Source: NAK82 sp036172345
GTDB lineage: Bacteria; Chloroflexota; Anaerolineae; 4572-78; NAK82
Assembly: GCA_036172345.1 (NCBI GenBank)
Contig: JASFBB010000168.1
Coordinates: forward strand, 1-27,898
DNA: 27,898 nucleotides
Direction: 5' to 3'
The translations under genes were made by a program, and so were the position numbers. This document shows positions 16,665 through 25,572 of this stretch, piece by piece (the stretch's first letter is position 1; every line of letters begins with the position of its first letter). A model generated the notes under the pieces. The model was not told the DNA's origin. It saw only the letters and a list, made by a program, of their open reading frames with translations, and made no database searches.

Positions 16665-17542
16665 ACCTTCAATCCCTCCTCCAGCTCGGCCAGCGCTTGC
16701 TCATATTGTGCCCGATTGGGGGGCATACCATGCCAGCGATTGTCATATTCCATAAAGCTGACCCCCTTGCCCTTTGTGGTGCGAGCGATGATAATGCTAG
16801 GGCGCGCATGCACCTCGTCGGCACGATCGAGCGCGTTGAGAATCTCCCCCATATTGTGTCCGTCTATTTCCTGGACGTGCCAGCCGAACGCTTCCCACTT
16901 GGCGGCGACCGGTTCCATTGGCATCACATCTGCAACAGCGCCGGTTTGTTGGACCCCGTTGTAATCCAGGATGGCGGTCAGATTTCCCAGGCGATACTTG
17001 GCAGCCGCCATGGCACCTTCCCACACTACACCGGCATTGATCTCACCATCTCCCAACACCACGTAAACGCGTGCGCGCGAAGCACGCGCGGAGGGCGCCG
17101 TGAGGGCAGAGGGTTTAGATTGATCCATCCTCAGTGCCAGCGCCATCCCGACGCCGATGGCGACGCCTTGGCCCAGCGGTCCGGCGCATATTTCCACGCC
17201 GGGAAGCTTGACACGGTCAGGATGACCTTGTAGCCGACTGTCCAGCTGGCGGAAGGTCATCAGCTCTTCGACTGGAAAGAAACCACGATAGGCCATGACG
17301 GCGTAAAGCATGGCACAGGCATGCCCCTTGGAGAACAGCAGGCGGTCGCGATCCGGCCAATCGGGACGCGCAGGATCCAATCGCAGGTGATGGAAGAACA
17401 ACGCGGTCAAGATCTCGGCCACCGAAAAGGCACCGCCCAGATGCCCCGAGTGAGCGTTATAGACCATTTTGAGCACCTGGATGCGGAAAGATTGCGCCTT
17501 CGCAGAAAGGTCACGGATAAGCGATTCAGAATGGTAGTGCAT
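16652..17542 (-). CDS. Transketolase, N-terminal subunit
   Basis: The pyrophosphate-binding domain of the split transketolase, 296 residues. It has YNAHSGHLGGAFSVAEILTA, LLFSKGHACAMLYAVMAYRG, EICAGPLGQGVAIGVGMALA, the ThDP/Mg motif GDGEINAGVVWEG ending in LDYNG, and ARTTKGKGVSFMEYDNRWHG. An unusual linker of about 15 residues rich in Ser, Ala and Pro (SKPSALTAPSARASRA) sits just before the GDG strand, where relatives have a short turn. I chose ATG 17542, two codons inside a GTG at 17548, because GGGGAGG lies eight bases before it. It lies 23 bases after the large transketolase-like gene and overlaps its own partner subunit. Confidence 0.9.
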   Translation of the reverse strand: MHYHSESLIRDLSAKAQSFRIQVLKMVYNAHSGHLGGAFSVAEILTALFFHHLRLDPARPDWPDRDRLLFSKGHACAMLYAVMAYRGFFPVEELMTFRQLDSRLQGHPDRVKLPGVEICAGPLGQGVAIGVGMALALRMDQSKPSALTAPSARASRARVYVVLGDGEINAGVVWEGAMAAAKYRLGNLTAILDYNGVQQTGAVADVMPMEPVAAKWEAFGWHVQEIDGHNMGEILNALDRADEVHARPSIIIARTTKGKGVSFMEYDNRWHGMPPNRAQYEQALAELEEGLKVWQN

Positions 17543-17565
17543 ACTCACAGCCTCCCCACTCTGAA

Positions 17566-19926
17566 CTAGCAGGACGCCTCGTCCAGCCAGCTGCGCAAGC
17601 GTGCCAAACGCGACGCACGTTCCACCACGAAACGCTCAATGCCTTTCAAAATCCATTCAGGTGTCAAATGTGCCTCGTCCAAAACTTCCGAAACACTTCC
17701 ACCTGTGCGCCAGCGATTGTCCCAGTCACTGGAGAGGGCATATTCCTCGGCCAGTTCATTGAACAACCAATCACTCATCAGGCGGCGCGCCTGTGTCGTG
17801 ATAACGGTGGAATCAAGGCGATCGGCGGGGGACAACACGCGCAGGCGATACTCCTCTGGCTGCAGTGCAAATAGCTCCGGGCTGGTAGCACACACAATCT
17901 TCACATTCAGCTTTCGCCGTTCCAGCTCGGGCAACAGTTGGGTCGTGTTTGCCACCGCGCTGGTGCCCTGCACAATTAGCGTGCCACCGCGCGGCTGATC
18001 GACACGATAATCGCGGATTACATAAGCACCGCGCGCTGCCTCGAAATGCGACGGGATACCTAACTTCTCACGATCCGGCACCTCAATTGGAGGACGAGTC
18101 AGGTGCAACGCTATAATGGGTGTTGGTTGTTTGAGCGCTGCGCCCAACAATACTGGTACCTCATTGTATTCCCATGGATGGAGATTGATGACAGACCCCT
18201 CTGGGAACAGCTGGGTCACACCAGGTGCGAAGATGCCAAAATGGGTGCGGCTGTCCTCTGCCGTCTCAGGTCCGGAGTGGCCAGCGACCCATAACACCTT
18301 GCCCACTTTCCATTGACAGTCCTGTGCCAACTGGCTGAACAGGCGGAACATACCATATTTGAGGTAGGAGAAAGATCCATATGTGGAGCAAGCGCCCCAG
18401 AATCCATCAAACTCCTCCTCCGGATTAGGGGCGAAGTTCACCGTTGCCATACCAACCAAGATACCCGCGTTGGCAAACTCGGTGATCTCCTGAGGCAGCA
18501 AAACCCCTTCGGATGACCCATAGCGCTCATACCATCCGTAGCCTGGGAAGTCACCATAGGGCTCAGCAAAACCGACAATGTTGGTCGAGCCAGCCAGATC
18601 AGCGGAACAGGCGATAAACAGAGGACGGCCATATTCCCGAGCTCCGAATGCGTTGACCCAAGCTCCCCACTTTGCCAACGCCATTCGGTTGGCGATCACA
18701 GTGCCAGGCTTGACATACAAATCGGCTGGATAGTTGCGGTAATCATACAATCGCGCATCTTGATAGGGGTTGCCCTTTTTCCCCAAGCGGAAAGAAGGTA
18801 TCTCGCGAGGCACCGCCTCACCCAATTCCACCAGGCGGTCGGCCAGATAATCGATCACTGCCTGATCACGATGCAACACCTCAATAACGGCGCGGAGATT
18901 GGCCTCGAATTCAGCACGCAGCGCAACAGGATCATCGGGTGCGCATCCGCCGAAATTGGCGAAATTTACTCCATATTTCTCGGCAAACGGACGTTTCGTC
19001 TCCCAAAACAGCTCACAGTTAAGCTTGTGCGGGATACCATGCACCAGGTTGTCATACCTCAGGTAGCCTCGTCCCTTGCGCGTCTTGAACCAGGCCATCG
19101 TGGGCTTGCGTTCCGGATTGTCCGTCAACACCATGGAGAGGATCGCATGTGTCATCGCACCCCAGTCCTCACCGTTCTCGGTGCCGAACACGCGCCAGCC
19201 GTGCGCCGCGTACCAGTCACCCGGTCTGCCATATACGACACTACTGATGGGGTGGTCGTCAATGCCGAAGTCATTCCAGTCGATCAGGTGGTACAAGTTG
19301 TCTAATGCCAATCCCCAGGCCGAGTTCATTGTCTCGTAATTGGCGCCGGGTGTCAGACCCCCCTCTCCCTCGATGACAAACACCTTCACACCCTCAGCAC
19401 CGGCACGCTTCAGCGCCAATGCCTCGCCTGCCGAAGCCGGACTGCCATGTCCCGAGGGACCAGTGTTGAATTTGAGGAACAAGCTCTTGCCTTCCATCTC
19501 GGCGTGACCAGAGAGTCCACCACGATGACGAAAATTCAGCAGGTCTTCCCAATACAGTGCATGCTCACCCAAATGGGATAGGTCGTAACAGGGATCACCA
19601 GTCTGCCTGTACTTCACGCGTAATGCCTCGTTCAGCACCGCAAGCGTACAATAGACCAATGGCACCGTATGTCCGGCACCCAAGATGAACCGATCGCCGA
19701 AGCGCTTTTCCGGATGGCGAATGTCCCATCTCATTGCTCCACTCAGTAACAAGATGATCAGCATGTATACCTTGGAACGCGAGCCACCCGGATGGCCACT
19801 TTGGCGATAATTGAGAATCAGGTCAATCAGGTTATCAACCAGATCCTTGACCTTTTCCCAATAATGAAAATGCTGCGAAAGCTCCTGATGGTGCTGTACT
19901 ATGTGTTCTTCAATGGCTGCTACCAT
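17566..19926 (-). CDS. Large single-chain transketolase-like ThDP enzyme
   Basis: A 786-residue protein with all three transketolase domains in one chain, longer than the usual 660-680. The first domain has RQSGHPGGSRSKVYMLI, DRFILGAGHTVPLVYCTLAV, FNTGPSGHGSPASAGEALAL and KTRKGRGYLRYDNLVHGIPH. The ThDP/Mg motif is altered to IEGEGGLTPGANYE (about residues 185-198), with Glu replacing the Asp of GDG, and closes with IDWND. The second domain begins near residue 405 and holds the candidate catalytic Glu in EITEFANAGILVGMA (near 483). The C-terminal domain follows from about 630. I chose ATG 19926, with AAGGGGTG upstream, over the GTG at 19935. It lies between a TIM-barrel gene and the split transketolase. 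Its donor and acceptor are unknown; a phosphoketolase-like reaction is less likely on motif grounds. Confidence 0.82.
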   Translation of the reverse strand: MVAAIEEHIVQHHQELSQHFHYWEKVKDLVDNLIDLILNYRQSGHPGGSRSKVYMLIILLLSGAMRWDIRHPEKRFGDRFILGAGHTVPLVYCTLAVLNEALRVKYRQTGDPCYDLSHLGEHALYWEDLLNFRHRGGLSGHAEMEGKSLFLKFNTGPSGHGSPASAGEALALKRAGAEGVKVFVIEGEGGLTPGANYETMNSAWGLALDNLYHLIDWNDFGIDDHPISSVVYGRPGDWYAAHGWRVFGTENGEDWGAMTHAILSMVLTDNPERKPTMAWFKTRKGRGYLRYDNLVHGIPHKLNCELFWETKRPFAEKYGVNFANFGGCAPDDPVALRAEFEANLRAVIEVLHRDQAVIDYLADRLVELGEAVPREIPSFRLGKKGNPYQDARLYDYRNYPADLYVKPGTVIANRMALAKWGAWVNAFGAREYGRPLFIACSADLAGSTNIVGFAEPYGDFPGYGWYERYGSSEGVLLPQEITEFANAGILVGMATVNFAPNPEEEFDGFWGACSTYGSFSYLKYGMFRLFSQLAQDCQWKVGKVLWVAGHSGPETAEDSRTHFGIFAPGVTQLFPEGSVINLHPWEYNEVPVLLGAALKQPTPIIALHLTRPPIEVPDREKLGIPSHFEAARGAYVIRDYRVDQPRGGTLIVQGTSAVANTTQLLPELERRKLNVKIVCATSPELFALQPEEYRLRVLSPADRLDSTVITTQARRLMSDWLFNELAEEYALSSDWDNRWRTGGSVSEVLDEAHLTPEWILKGIERFVVERASRLARLRSWLDEASC

Positions 19927-19956
19927 GAGTGTCACCCCTTAACTGGAATGTGTAAT

Positions 19957-20871
19957 TCAAACGCGTGACCACGCTTCGCTCCAGACACGCTTGGTGCCGG
20001 CGATGATCAACTCAGGAGTTTCGCCCGGTGCCTGCGGCTTCACCTCGAAACCGATCCACGGACGTCCGTTGCCCTCCTTCAGGTAGCCGACTTTAAACAG
20101 AGCGCGGAGGAAATCCACTAATTGGGGAACATCATTGGCGCCGCCGGGCCAGCCGAAGCGCGGATGCAGGTCACCATAGCCAGGTGTGCTAGCATCCACC
20201 ACTGCATTGCCAATGTGAACATGCACCAGGAAACCCTGGATCGCCGACAAAGCCGCCTCTGCTTGTTCGGAGAGAAGTGGCAGATGGCTTAAATCGTACA
20301 TCAGGCCAAAGTCCGGATAATCTTCGCGCACGATGCGTGCGTATTCAGCGGCGTAGCCACTTGGACCAATCAAAGCTTTCTTGTCGATGGAACGATCGAA
20401 AACCTCGCAGGTCAGCGCAATCCCCTTTTCGCGGCCATAGGCGCACAGCTCCCGCGTGGACTTCACCAGTGCTTCCAGGGCAGCTGGCCGTTCGGCATCA
20501 CCGGGATCCCTGCCGGATAGATAGGCAACCCGTTGAGCGCCCAACTCGGCTGCCTCGTCGATACATTTTTTCAATTCGCTCACAGCGTGCTGGCGCTCCA
20601 CCTCGTCAAGGCTGTTCAAATTGAGCTCCTGCAGCAATATTGCCGACTGTGCCGCGTAACCGACCTTCATGTGAGCGGCCTCAATGATCGCGCGCACCGC
20701 CCGACGCACCTGTGCGTCCTTGACCCAGCCGACCTCGATGGCACCGAAGAAGGGGTCTTCGGCGATCTTGCTGAGCGTCTCCACGATAGGCCCTTCGCCG
20801 CCGATAGTCTGAGGAAAAGCCATGAAATGAACAATGCTCATAGTGCAGTAGTTGTCCCAATGCCTGTCCAT
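19957..20871 (-). CDS. Xylose-isomerase-like TIM-barrel protein
   Basis: A 304-residue sugar isomerase/epimerase-fold protein. Ligand positions can be traced: Glu in IALTCEVFDRSIDKK, Asp in GLMYDLSHLPLLSEQ, His in LVHVHIGNAVVD and Glu in WIGFEVKPQAPGE. GDLHPRFGWPGGANDVPQLV is a conspicuous Gly/Pro-rich loop near the active site. I chose ATG 20871, supported by AAAGGATAA upstream; the frame runs on to 20922 without support. It is 58 bases after the alcohol dehydrogenase and 30 before the large transketolase-like gene, so it may supply a ketose to that enzyme. It shows no close resemblance to the OiaC-like or epimerase-like barrels elsewhere in the window. Confidence 0.78.
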   Translation of the reverse strand: MDRHWDNYCTMSIVHFMAFPQTIGGEGPIVETLSKIAEDPFFGAIEVGWVKDAQVRRAVRAIIEAAHMKVGYAAQSAILLQELNLNSLDEVERQHAVSELKKCIDEAAELGAQRVAYLSGRDPGDAERPAALEALVKSTRELCAYGREKGIALTCEVFDRSIDKKALIGPSGYAAEYARIVREDYPDFGLMYDLSHLPLLSEQAEAALSAIQGFLVHVHIGNAVVDASTPGYGDLHPRFGWPGGANDVPQLVDFLRALFKVGYLKEGNGRPWIGFEVKPQAPGETPELIIAGTKRVWSEAWSRV

Positions 20872-20929
20872 AGGGATTATCCTTTCCAGGTGAATTGTAG
20901 ACTTCCAGTATAGGTCGGACACGAACCCA

Positions 20930-21988
20930 CTAAGCCGGCGACACCAGGATCTTAACGTGCTCTTCCTTGTGCTTAATCAGTGCCTCGAACCCTTCAAGGA
21001 TGTTGTCCAGCTTGATCTTGCCGGTGATGAGCACCTCGCCATCAAATGCTCCGCTCGCCATGACTTGGATGGCTTCGTCGAACAAGCCATAACCTCCCAT
21101 GCTGCCCATCACCACCTTTTCGCCGTAGACCAGGTCTGTGTAATCAAGCGGTGCGGGACGCTCGAAGACTCCCATCACTACCACGCGACCCTTGCGACGC
21201 GCGATGCGACCGGCCAATATACCAGTTGCCTCAACCCCTGCGGCTTCGAAAACTACATCGGCTCCAGCTCCATCTGTGAGCTCATGCACTATGGTCAAGG
21301 CATCATAGCGTACAGGATCAACCACGGCGGCCACACCACAGCGACGTGCCAGCTCTTGTCGCCTGGCAGCCGGTTCAACGGCGATAACCTGTCCTGCACC
21401 CTGGATACGGGCCACCTGAATGCCCATCAGCCCAATGGGTCCCGCGCCGACAACCGCCACGGTTTCCCCGGGCTGTATGTTGGCTTGCTTGAGAGCACGA
21501 TAGACAGCTGCAAAGGGCTCCACTAGGGCACCCACTTCGTACGAGACCTCAGGTGGCAGTATGTAGCACATGTACTCATATACATTGACATATTGAGCAA
21601 AGCCACCACCGGTCCACGAAACGCCCAGGAAGGCGATGTTCGGGCACAACCCCATCAAACCAGAACGGCACCACTTACACTCCAGACAGCCAATAATCGG
21701 GCAAAGTGCCACACGGTCGCCTACCTTGAGGCGCGTCACCCCCTTGCCCACCTCCACTACGTCGCCCGACATTTCATGGCCCAGGATAACCGGCGCCTTG
21801 ACACCGGTCAGAGGATGAGGTGACTCGGCTGGAATGTAGAGCGGACCGCCCAGATATTCGTGTAAATCCGTCCCGCACAACCCACACCAGGCCACCTTTA
21901 CCTTGACCTGGCCAGTTGGAGGAGAGGGCGGTTCCGGAACCTCTTCCACCCGCACGTCACCTCGTGCATGCCATACCGCTGCTTTCAT
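20930..21988 (-). CDS. Zn-dependent alcohol dehydrogenase, 2,3-butanediol-dehydrogenase-like
   Basis: A 352-residue medium-chain NAD(P)-dependent dehydrogenase. Catalytic zinc ligands are Cys38 in CGLCGTDLHE, His71-Glu72 in GHEMSGDVVEVG and the Glu of GALVEPFAAVYRA. The structural zinc site is Cys101, 104, 107 and 115 (CLECKWCRSGLMGLC). The Rossmann motif is VAVVGAGPIGLMGIQVA. The loop GGPLYIPAESPHPLTGVKAP is typical of the (R,R)-butanediol dehydrogenase group. AGGAGAAC precedes ATG 21988. It follows E1-beta by 24 bases. In acetoin loci the same pair forms and cleaves acetoin. Here a polyol or sugar substrate is equally possible. Confidence 0.87.
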   Translation of the reverse strand: MKAAVWHARGDVRVEEVPEPPSPPTGQVKVKVAWCGLCGTDLHEYLGGPLYIPAESPHPLTGVKAPVILGHEMSGDVVEVGKGVTRLKVGDRVALCPIIGCLECKWCRSGLMGLCPNIAFLGVSWTGGGFAQYVNVYEYMCYILPPEVSYEVGALVEPFAAVYRALKQANIQPGETVAVVGAGPIGLMGIQVARIQGAGQVIAVEPAARRQELARRCGVAAVVDPVRYDALTIVHELTDGAGADVVFEAAGVEATGILAGRIARRKGRVVVMGVFERPAPLDYTDLVYGEKVVMGSMGGYGLFDEAIQVMASGAFDGEVLITGKIKLDNILEGFEALIKHKEEHVKILVSPA

Positions 21989-22012
21989 AGCTTGTTCTCC
22001 TATATGTGCAAG

Positions 22013-22996
22013 TTATGCGGCATAGTCCAGCGTACGGTGCACCGCCGCGATTACGTCCTGATCATCCGGCAGAATTGCACGTTCAAGAATGGGGCTGAAC
22101 GGAATAGGCGAATCTTTGGCGCCCACCCGCTCGACAGGGGCCACCAGGTAATCAAACGCGCGATAGGTAACTTGGGCCGCGATCTCGGCACCCACACCTC
22201 CCGTTACGCAAGCTTCGTGGGCCACGACCAACCGCCCTGTCTTCTGCACCGAGCGTACGATAGTCTCAATATCCAATGGCACCAATGTACGTGGATCGAT
22301 CACCTCGACAGAAATCCCCTCCGCCTCCAGTTGCTCAGCGGCCTTCAGCGAAAAGTCCACCATATCCGACAGCGCCACAACGGTGACATCCTTGCCTGCG
22401 CGTACCACCTTTGCCTGACCCCACGGCACGAAATAAGGTGCATCGGGTACTTCACCTTTGACGTTATATAGCATCTTGTTTTCAAAAATGAGCGTGGGGT
22501 TGGGATCGCGCACAGCGGTTTTCAACAAACCTTTTGCATCATACGGATTAGAGGGCATAGCGATCTTGATGCCGGGGATGTGCATAAACCAAGCTTCAAG
22601 ACACTGGCTGTGCTGCGCAGCGGCCGAACGGCGTCCCCCCATCGTCGAGCGAATGGTCAGAGGTAGCGATATCTTGCCGCCGAACATATAACGCATCTTG
22701 GCCGCCTGGTTCACCACTTGATCCATCGCTACGGCGAAAAAGTCACCATACATGATCTCCACAATGGGACGCAAACCCGTAGCGGCTGCGCCAACAGCCG
22801 CCCCCAGAATAGCTGTCTCAGAAATGGGTGTATTGCGGATGCGACGCGGGCCGAACTCTTCCAGCAAACCCAGGGTTACTTTAAAGGTGCCACCGAACTC
22901 CGCAATGTCCTCACCTAGCAAAATGACACGCTCATCATTCAACAGTTCCTCACGCAGCGCCTGACGCACTGCTTCCCGATAGGTCAACAACGCCAT
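22013..22996 (-). CDS. 2-oxoacid/acetoin dehydrogenase E1 component, beta subunit
   Basis: The beta subunit of a heterotetrameric ThDP E1, 327 residues. It has EELLNDERVILLGEDIAEFG with the conserved Glu, TPISETAILGAAVGAAATGL (Glu at the ThDP site), EIMYGDFFAVAMDQVVNQAA, RSTMGGRRSAAAQHSQCLEA and, in the C-terminal domain, EVIDPRTLVPLD and VAHEACVTGGVGAEIAA. GGAGGTAGC stands before ATG 22996, three bases after the E1-alpha stop, so the two are co-translated. The overall pattern is closest to AcoB/PdhB proteins. The matching E2 is at 25573; no E3 is present. Confidence 0.92.
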   Translation of the reverse strand: MALLTYREAVRQALREELLNDERVILLGEDIAEFGGTFKVTLGLLEEFGPRRIRNTPISETAILGAAVGAAATGLRPIVEIMYGDFFAVAMDQVVNQAAKMRYMFGGKISLPLTIRSTMGGRRSAAAQHSQCLEAWFMHIPGIKIAMPSNPYDAKGLLKTAVRDPNPTLIFENKMLYNVKGEVPDAPYFVPWGQAKVVRAGKDVTVVALSDMVDFSLKAAEQLEAEGISVEVIDPRTLVPLDIETIVRSVQKTGRLVVAHEACVTGGVGAEIAAQVTYRAFDYLVAPVERVGAKDSPIPFSPILERAILPDDQDVIAAVHRTLDYAA

Positions 22997-22999
22997 CTG

Positions 23000-23992
23000 T
23001 CACGCTACCTCCGAAACAGAGGTAAAGATGTCGGCGCGAGCTTCCGCAGGGTCGGGGAATGGGCTTTGCTCGGCAAAGGCGACCGCGTGTTCCAGATCCT
23101 CATGAATGCACTGATCGATGGCATCCAGTTGCGCCGCTGGTATGCCTGATGATATAAGTGCATTGCGCCAACGGGCGATGGGACATTTTTGTTCCCAAGC
23201 TTCGATTTCAGCCTTGCTGCGGTACATCTGCGGGTCCCCCTCGTAATGGCCACGCCAGCGATAAGTCTTGGCTTCGATCAAAGTTGGACCACCACCTGAG
23301 CGTGCCCGTGCTATCGCCTCCTGGGCAGCTAGGTAGACTGCCCCTACGTCATTGCCATCCACAATCACCGAGGGGATGTCATAAGCCACAGCACGTACTA
23401 CTATATCCTTGATTTTCTGGTGCTGGCGTTGCGGGGTCGACTCGGCATAGCCATTGTTCTCGCACACAAAAATGGAGGGCAAGTTCCATACCGAGGCTAG
23501 GTTGAGCGCCTCGTGGAAGGCTCCGGTGTTAGAAGCACCATCGCCGAAGAAAGCCACCGCGACACGGTCAAGACCTAGATATTGCGCTGTTAATGCCGCG
23601 CCATTGATGATCGCGATACCGGCGCCCACAATGGCATTGGCACCTAGCATACCCAGATCCGGTTCGGCAATGTGCATCGAGCCCCCTTTTCCCTTGCAGT
23701 ATCCAGTGCAGCGGCCGAATAGCTCCGCCATCATCAGATCAAACCGCCCCCCCTTTGCTATAAGATGGCCGTGACCACGATGGGTGCTGATGATATAGTC
23801 ATCCGGGCGCAGAGCTGCACAAACACCGGCAGCAACCGCTTCCTCACCCACGTAGGTATGCAGAAATCCCGGTATCTTTCCGCGCGCAAAAAGATCCACC
23901 ACCGTGAGCTCGAACTGTCTGATGCGCTGCATCGTTTCATACAGTTGTAGTGCTATCTCTATTGAGATGTGACTGTTCAGAAAGTTTCTCAT
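23000..23992 (-). CDS. 2-oxoacid/acetoin dehydrogenase E1 component, alpha subunit
   Basis: A 330-residue E1-alpha. The ThDP/Mg motif is intact: GDGASNTGAFHEALNLASVW ending at ENN (about residues 161-191). The active-site loop region has DYIISTHRGHGHLIAKGG, and GYCKGKGGSMHIAEPDLGML followed by GANAIVGAG is strongly reminiscent of acetoin dehydrogenase AcoA. TYRWRGHYEGDPQMYRSKAE fits the C-terminal phosphorylation-loop region. AAAGGTGAA is close to the ATG at 23992. It lies 27 bases after FadR2 and pairs with E1-beta. With the E2, the SDR and the butanediol-dehydrogenase-like gene it suggests cleavage of a ketol rather than only pyruvate oxidation. Confidence 0.92.
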   Translation of the reverse strand: MRNFLNSHISIEIALQLYETMQRIRQFELTVVDLFARGKIPGFLHTYVGEEAVAAGVCAALRPDDYIISTHRGHGHLIAKGGRFDLMMAELFGRCTGYCKGKGGSMHIAEPDLGMLGANAIVGAGIAIINGAALTAQYLGLDRVAVAFFGDGASNTGAFHEALNLASVWNLPSIFVCENNGYAESTPQRQHQKIKDIVVRAVAYDIPSVIVDGNDVGAVYLAAQEAIARARSGGGPTLIEAKTYRWRGHYEGDPQMYRSKAEIEAWEQKCPIARWRNALISSGIPAAQLDAIDQCIHEDLEHAVAFAEQSPFPDPAEARADIFTSVSEVA

Positions 23993-24019
23993 TTCACCTT
24001 TAGTTCTTAGCTCTCTAAA

Positions 24020-24760
24020 TCACACATTTGCTTCGGGATCATTGGTCCCCTGCGCAAACACGGCGCGTTGAAATTCACGCGCGTGGTCTATATGTTCGCG
24101 CATTGCGCGACGCGCGCCCTCCTCATCACCTACTAAAACACAATCCAGAATCCGATAGTGATCCGGTATGATAACCTCTAGAATGCCCGGGTAGCTGCTG
24201 ACGCGCAGACGCACCTCTCGCATGAGATCGCGTATTGAATCCAGCAGAATGACCAATAAAGGATTGTGGGTAGCTTGTGCTAGGGCGCGATGGAATTCGG
24301 CATCATGAGCGGCCAGCGCCTCTGGGTCATCCGTTGCTTTGGTCATCTCCTCCATAGATTGCTTGAGTTTGGTAATGTCCTCAGCATCAGCCTGTCGAGC
24401 AGCCAATCCGGCGATCTCCACTTCCAGAATACCCCGCACCTCGTGCAAGTCATCTAGAGTGACGTTATGTGCACGCAGTAAATGACCAAGAGGTTCGACC
24501 ACCTGATCACGTGTCATCTGACGCACGATGCTGCCTACACCAGGGCGCGTCTCTAACAGCCCTTTGGCCGTCAGGATACGCACCGCTTCGCGGATGACCG
24601 TGCGACTCACGCCCAACTGAGCTGCTAGTTCCATCTCCGAGGGCAGTCGTGTGCCAACGCGCAGATGGCCATCCACGATGAGATGCTGGATTTGGTTGAC
24701 GACACGGTCAACCAGACGTCCCTCTGGTGCTACCGAATGAAACAGATTCGCCGCGTCCAT
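24020..24760 (-). CDS. GntR/FadR-family transcriptional regulator 2
   Basis: A 246-residue regulator with winged helix-turn-helix (TRLPSEMELAAQLGVSRTVI, KGLLETRPGVGSIVR) and an FCD ligand domain (AHDAEFHRALAQATHNPLLV, DHYRILDCVLVGDEEGARRA). It is related to but clearly distinct from FadR1 at 3390. It is embedded between the SDR and E1-alpha genes, so it probably regulates the dehydrogenase-complex operon. I saw no copy of the O1/O2 operator in the short gap 24761-24806 or upstream of the E2 gene. Confidence 0.92.
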   Translation of the reverse strand: MDAANLFHSVAPEGRLVDRVVNQIQHLIVDGHLRVGTRLPSEMELAAQLGVSRTVIREAVRILTAKGLLETRPGVGSIVRQMTRDQVVEPLGHLLRAHNVTLDDLHEVRGILEVEIAGLAARQADAEDITKLKQSMEEMTKATDDPEALAAHDAEFHRALAQATHNPLLVILLDSIRDLMREVRLRVSSYPGILEVIIPDHYRILDCVLVGDEEGARRAMREHIDHAREFQRAVFAQGTNDPEANV

Positions 24761-24806
24761 AACCCTGATATAGCCCTATCAATCCCCCAACTCGCCCCTA
24801 CCATGA

Positions 24807-25559
24807 TCACACCTGAGCTGTCTGACCTCCATCCACAGCTAGGATAGCCCCCGTCACGAACGAAGCCTCGTCCGATGCCAGGAACAGGATGGCACGTGCC
24901 AGCTCCTCCGGACGGCCCAGACGTCCCATTGGGAAAGTGGCAGCGAAAGCCGCCAACTGTTCGGGTGACATAGCATCCCGCAGCATTGGAGTATCTGTAG
25001 GGCCTGGCGCGACAGCATTGACCCGCACATTATGCTTGGCGTGGTCAATCGCCATGGCTCTGGTCAACAGTGCCACCCCGCCTTTGGAAGTGACATAGGC
25101 CACCGTGTTGGCCGCCGCGTCATGGGCACCAGTGGAAGAGGTCAAATTGACGATGGAACCACCACCACGCGCGATCATATGAGGAAGTACCGCCTTGCTG
25201 ACCAGAAAGGTGCCTGTCAGGTTAATGGCAATCACCCGTTCCCAATCCTGCTGGCTGGTGTCGAGAGCTGTCCCGAAGAGAAGAATACCGGCGTTGTTGA
25301 CCAGAATGTCAATCCCGCCGTAGGTCTGGAGCGTTGTGTCCACCAGGCGCTGCACTTGTGCCGAGTCCGAAACATCCACCTGCACAGAGATAGCTTCACC
25401 TCCTGCCTGCCGGATAGCCGCAGCAGTTTCCTGAGCTGCCTTCTCATTGAAGTCAGCCACCACAACCCTGGCACCCTCACGCGCAAACAACTCGGCGCTG
25501 GCACGTCCAATACCCGAGCCACCCCCAGTGATAATCGCAATTTTGTCCTTAAGACGCAT
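24807..25559 (-). CDS. Short-chain dehydrogenase/reductase
   Basis: A 250-residue classical SDR that oxidises or reduces an alcohol or carbonyl with NAD(P). It has TGGGSGIG (cofactor binding, residues 11-18), DILVNNAGILLFG, the catalytic Ser in VNLTSSTGAHDAA and the YxxxK pair in AYVTSKGG. Asp in VVVADFNEK after the second strand suggests NAD preference. The C-terminus is typical (SFVTGAILAVDGGQ). AAGGAGGGCCCA gives a very clear start at 25559; the frame to 25652 overlaps the E2 gene and is rejected. It lies 13 bases after the E2 stop. It may act on the ketol or diol used by the E1/E2 complex, or on a sugar. Confidence 0.92.
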   Translation of the reverse strand: MRLKDKIAIITGGGSGIGRASAELFAREGARVVVADFNEKAAQETAAAIRQAGGEAISVQVDVSDSAQVQRLVDTTLQTYGGIDILVNNAGILLFGTALDTSQQDWERVIAINLTGTFLVSKAVLPHMIARGGGSIVNLTSSTGAHDAAANTVAYVTSKGGVALLTRAMAIDHAKHNVRVNAVAPGPTDTPMLRDAMSPEQLAAFAATFPMGRLGRPEELARAILFLASDEASFVTGAILAVDGGQTAQV

Positions 25560-25572
25560 TGGGCCCTCCTTT

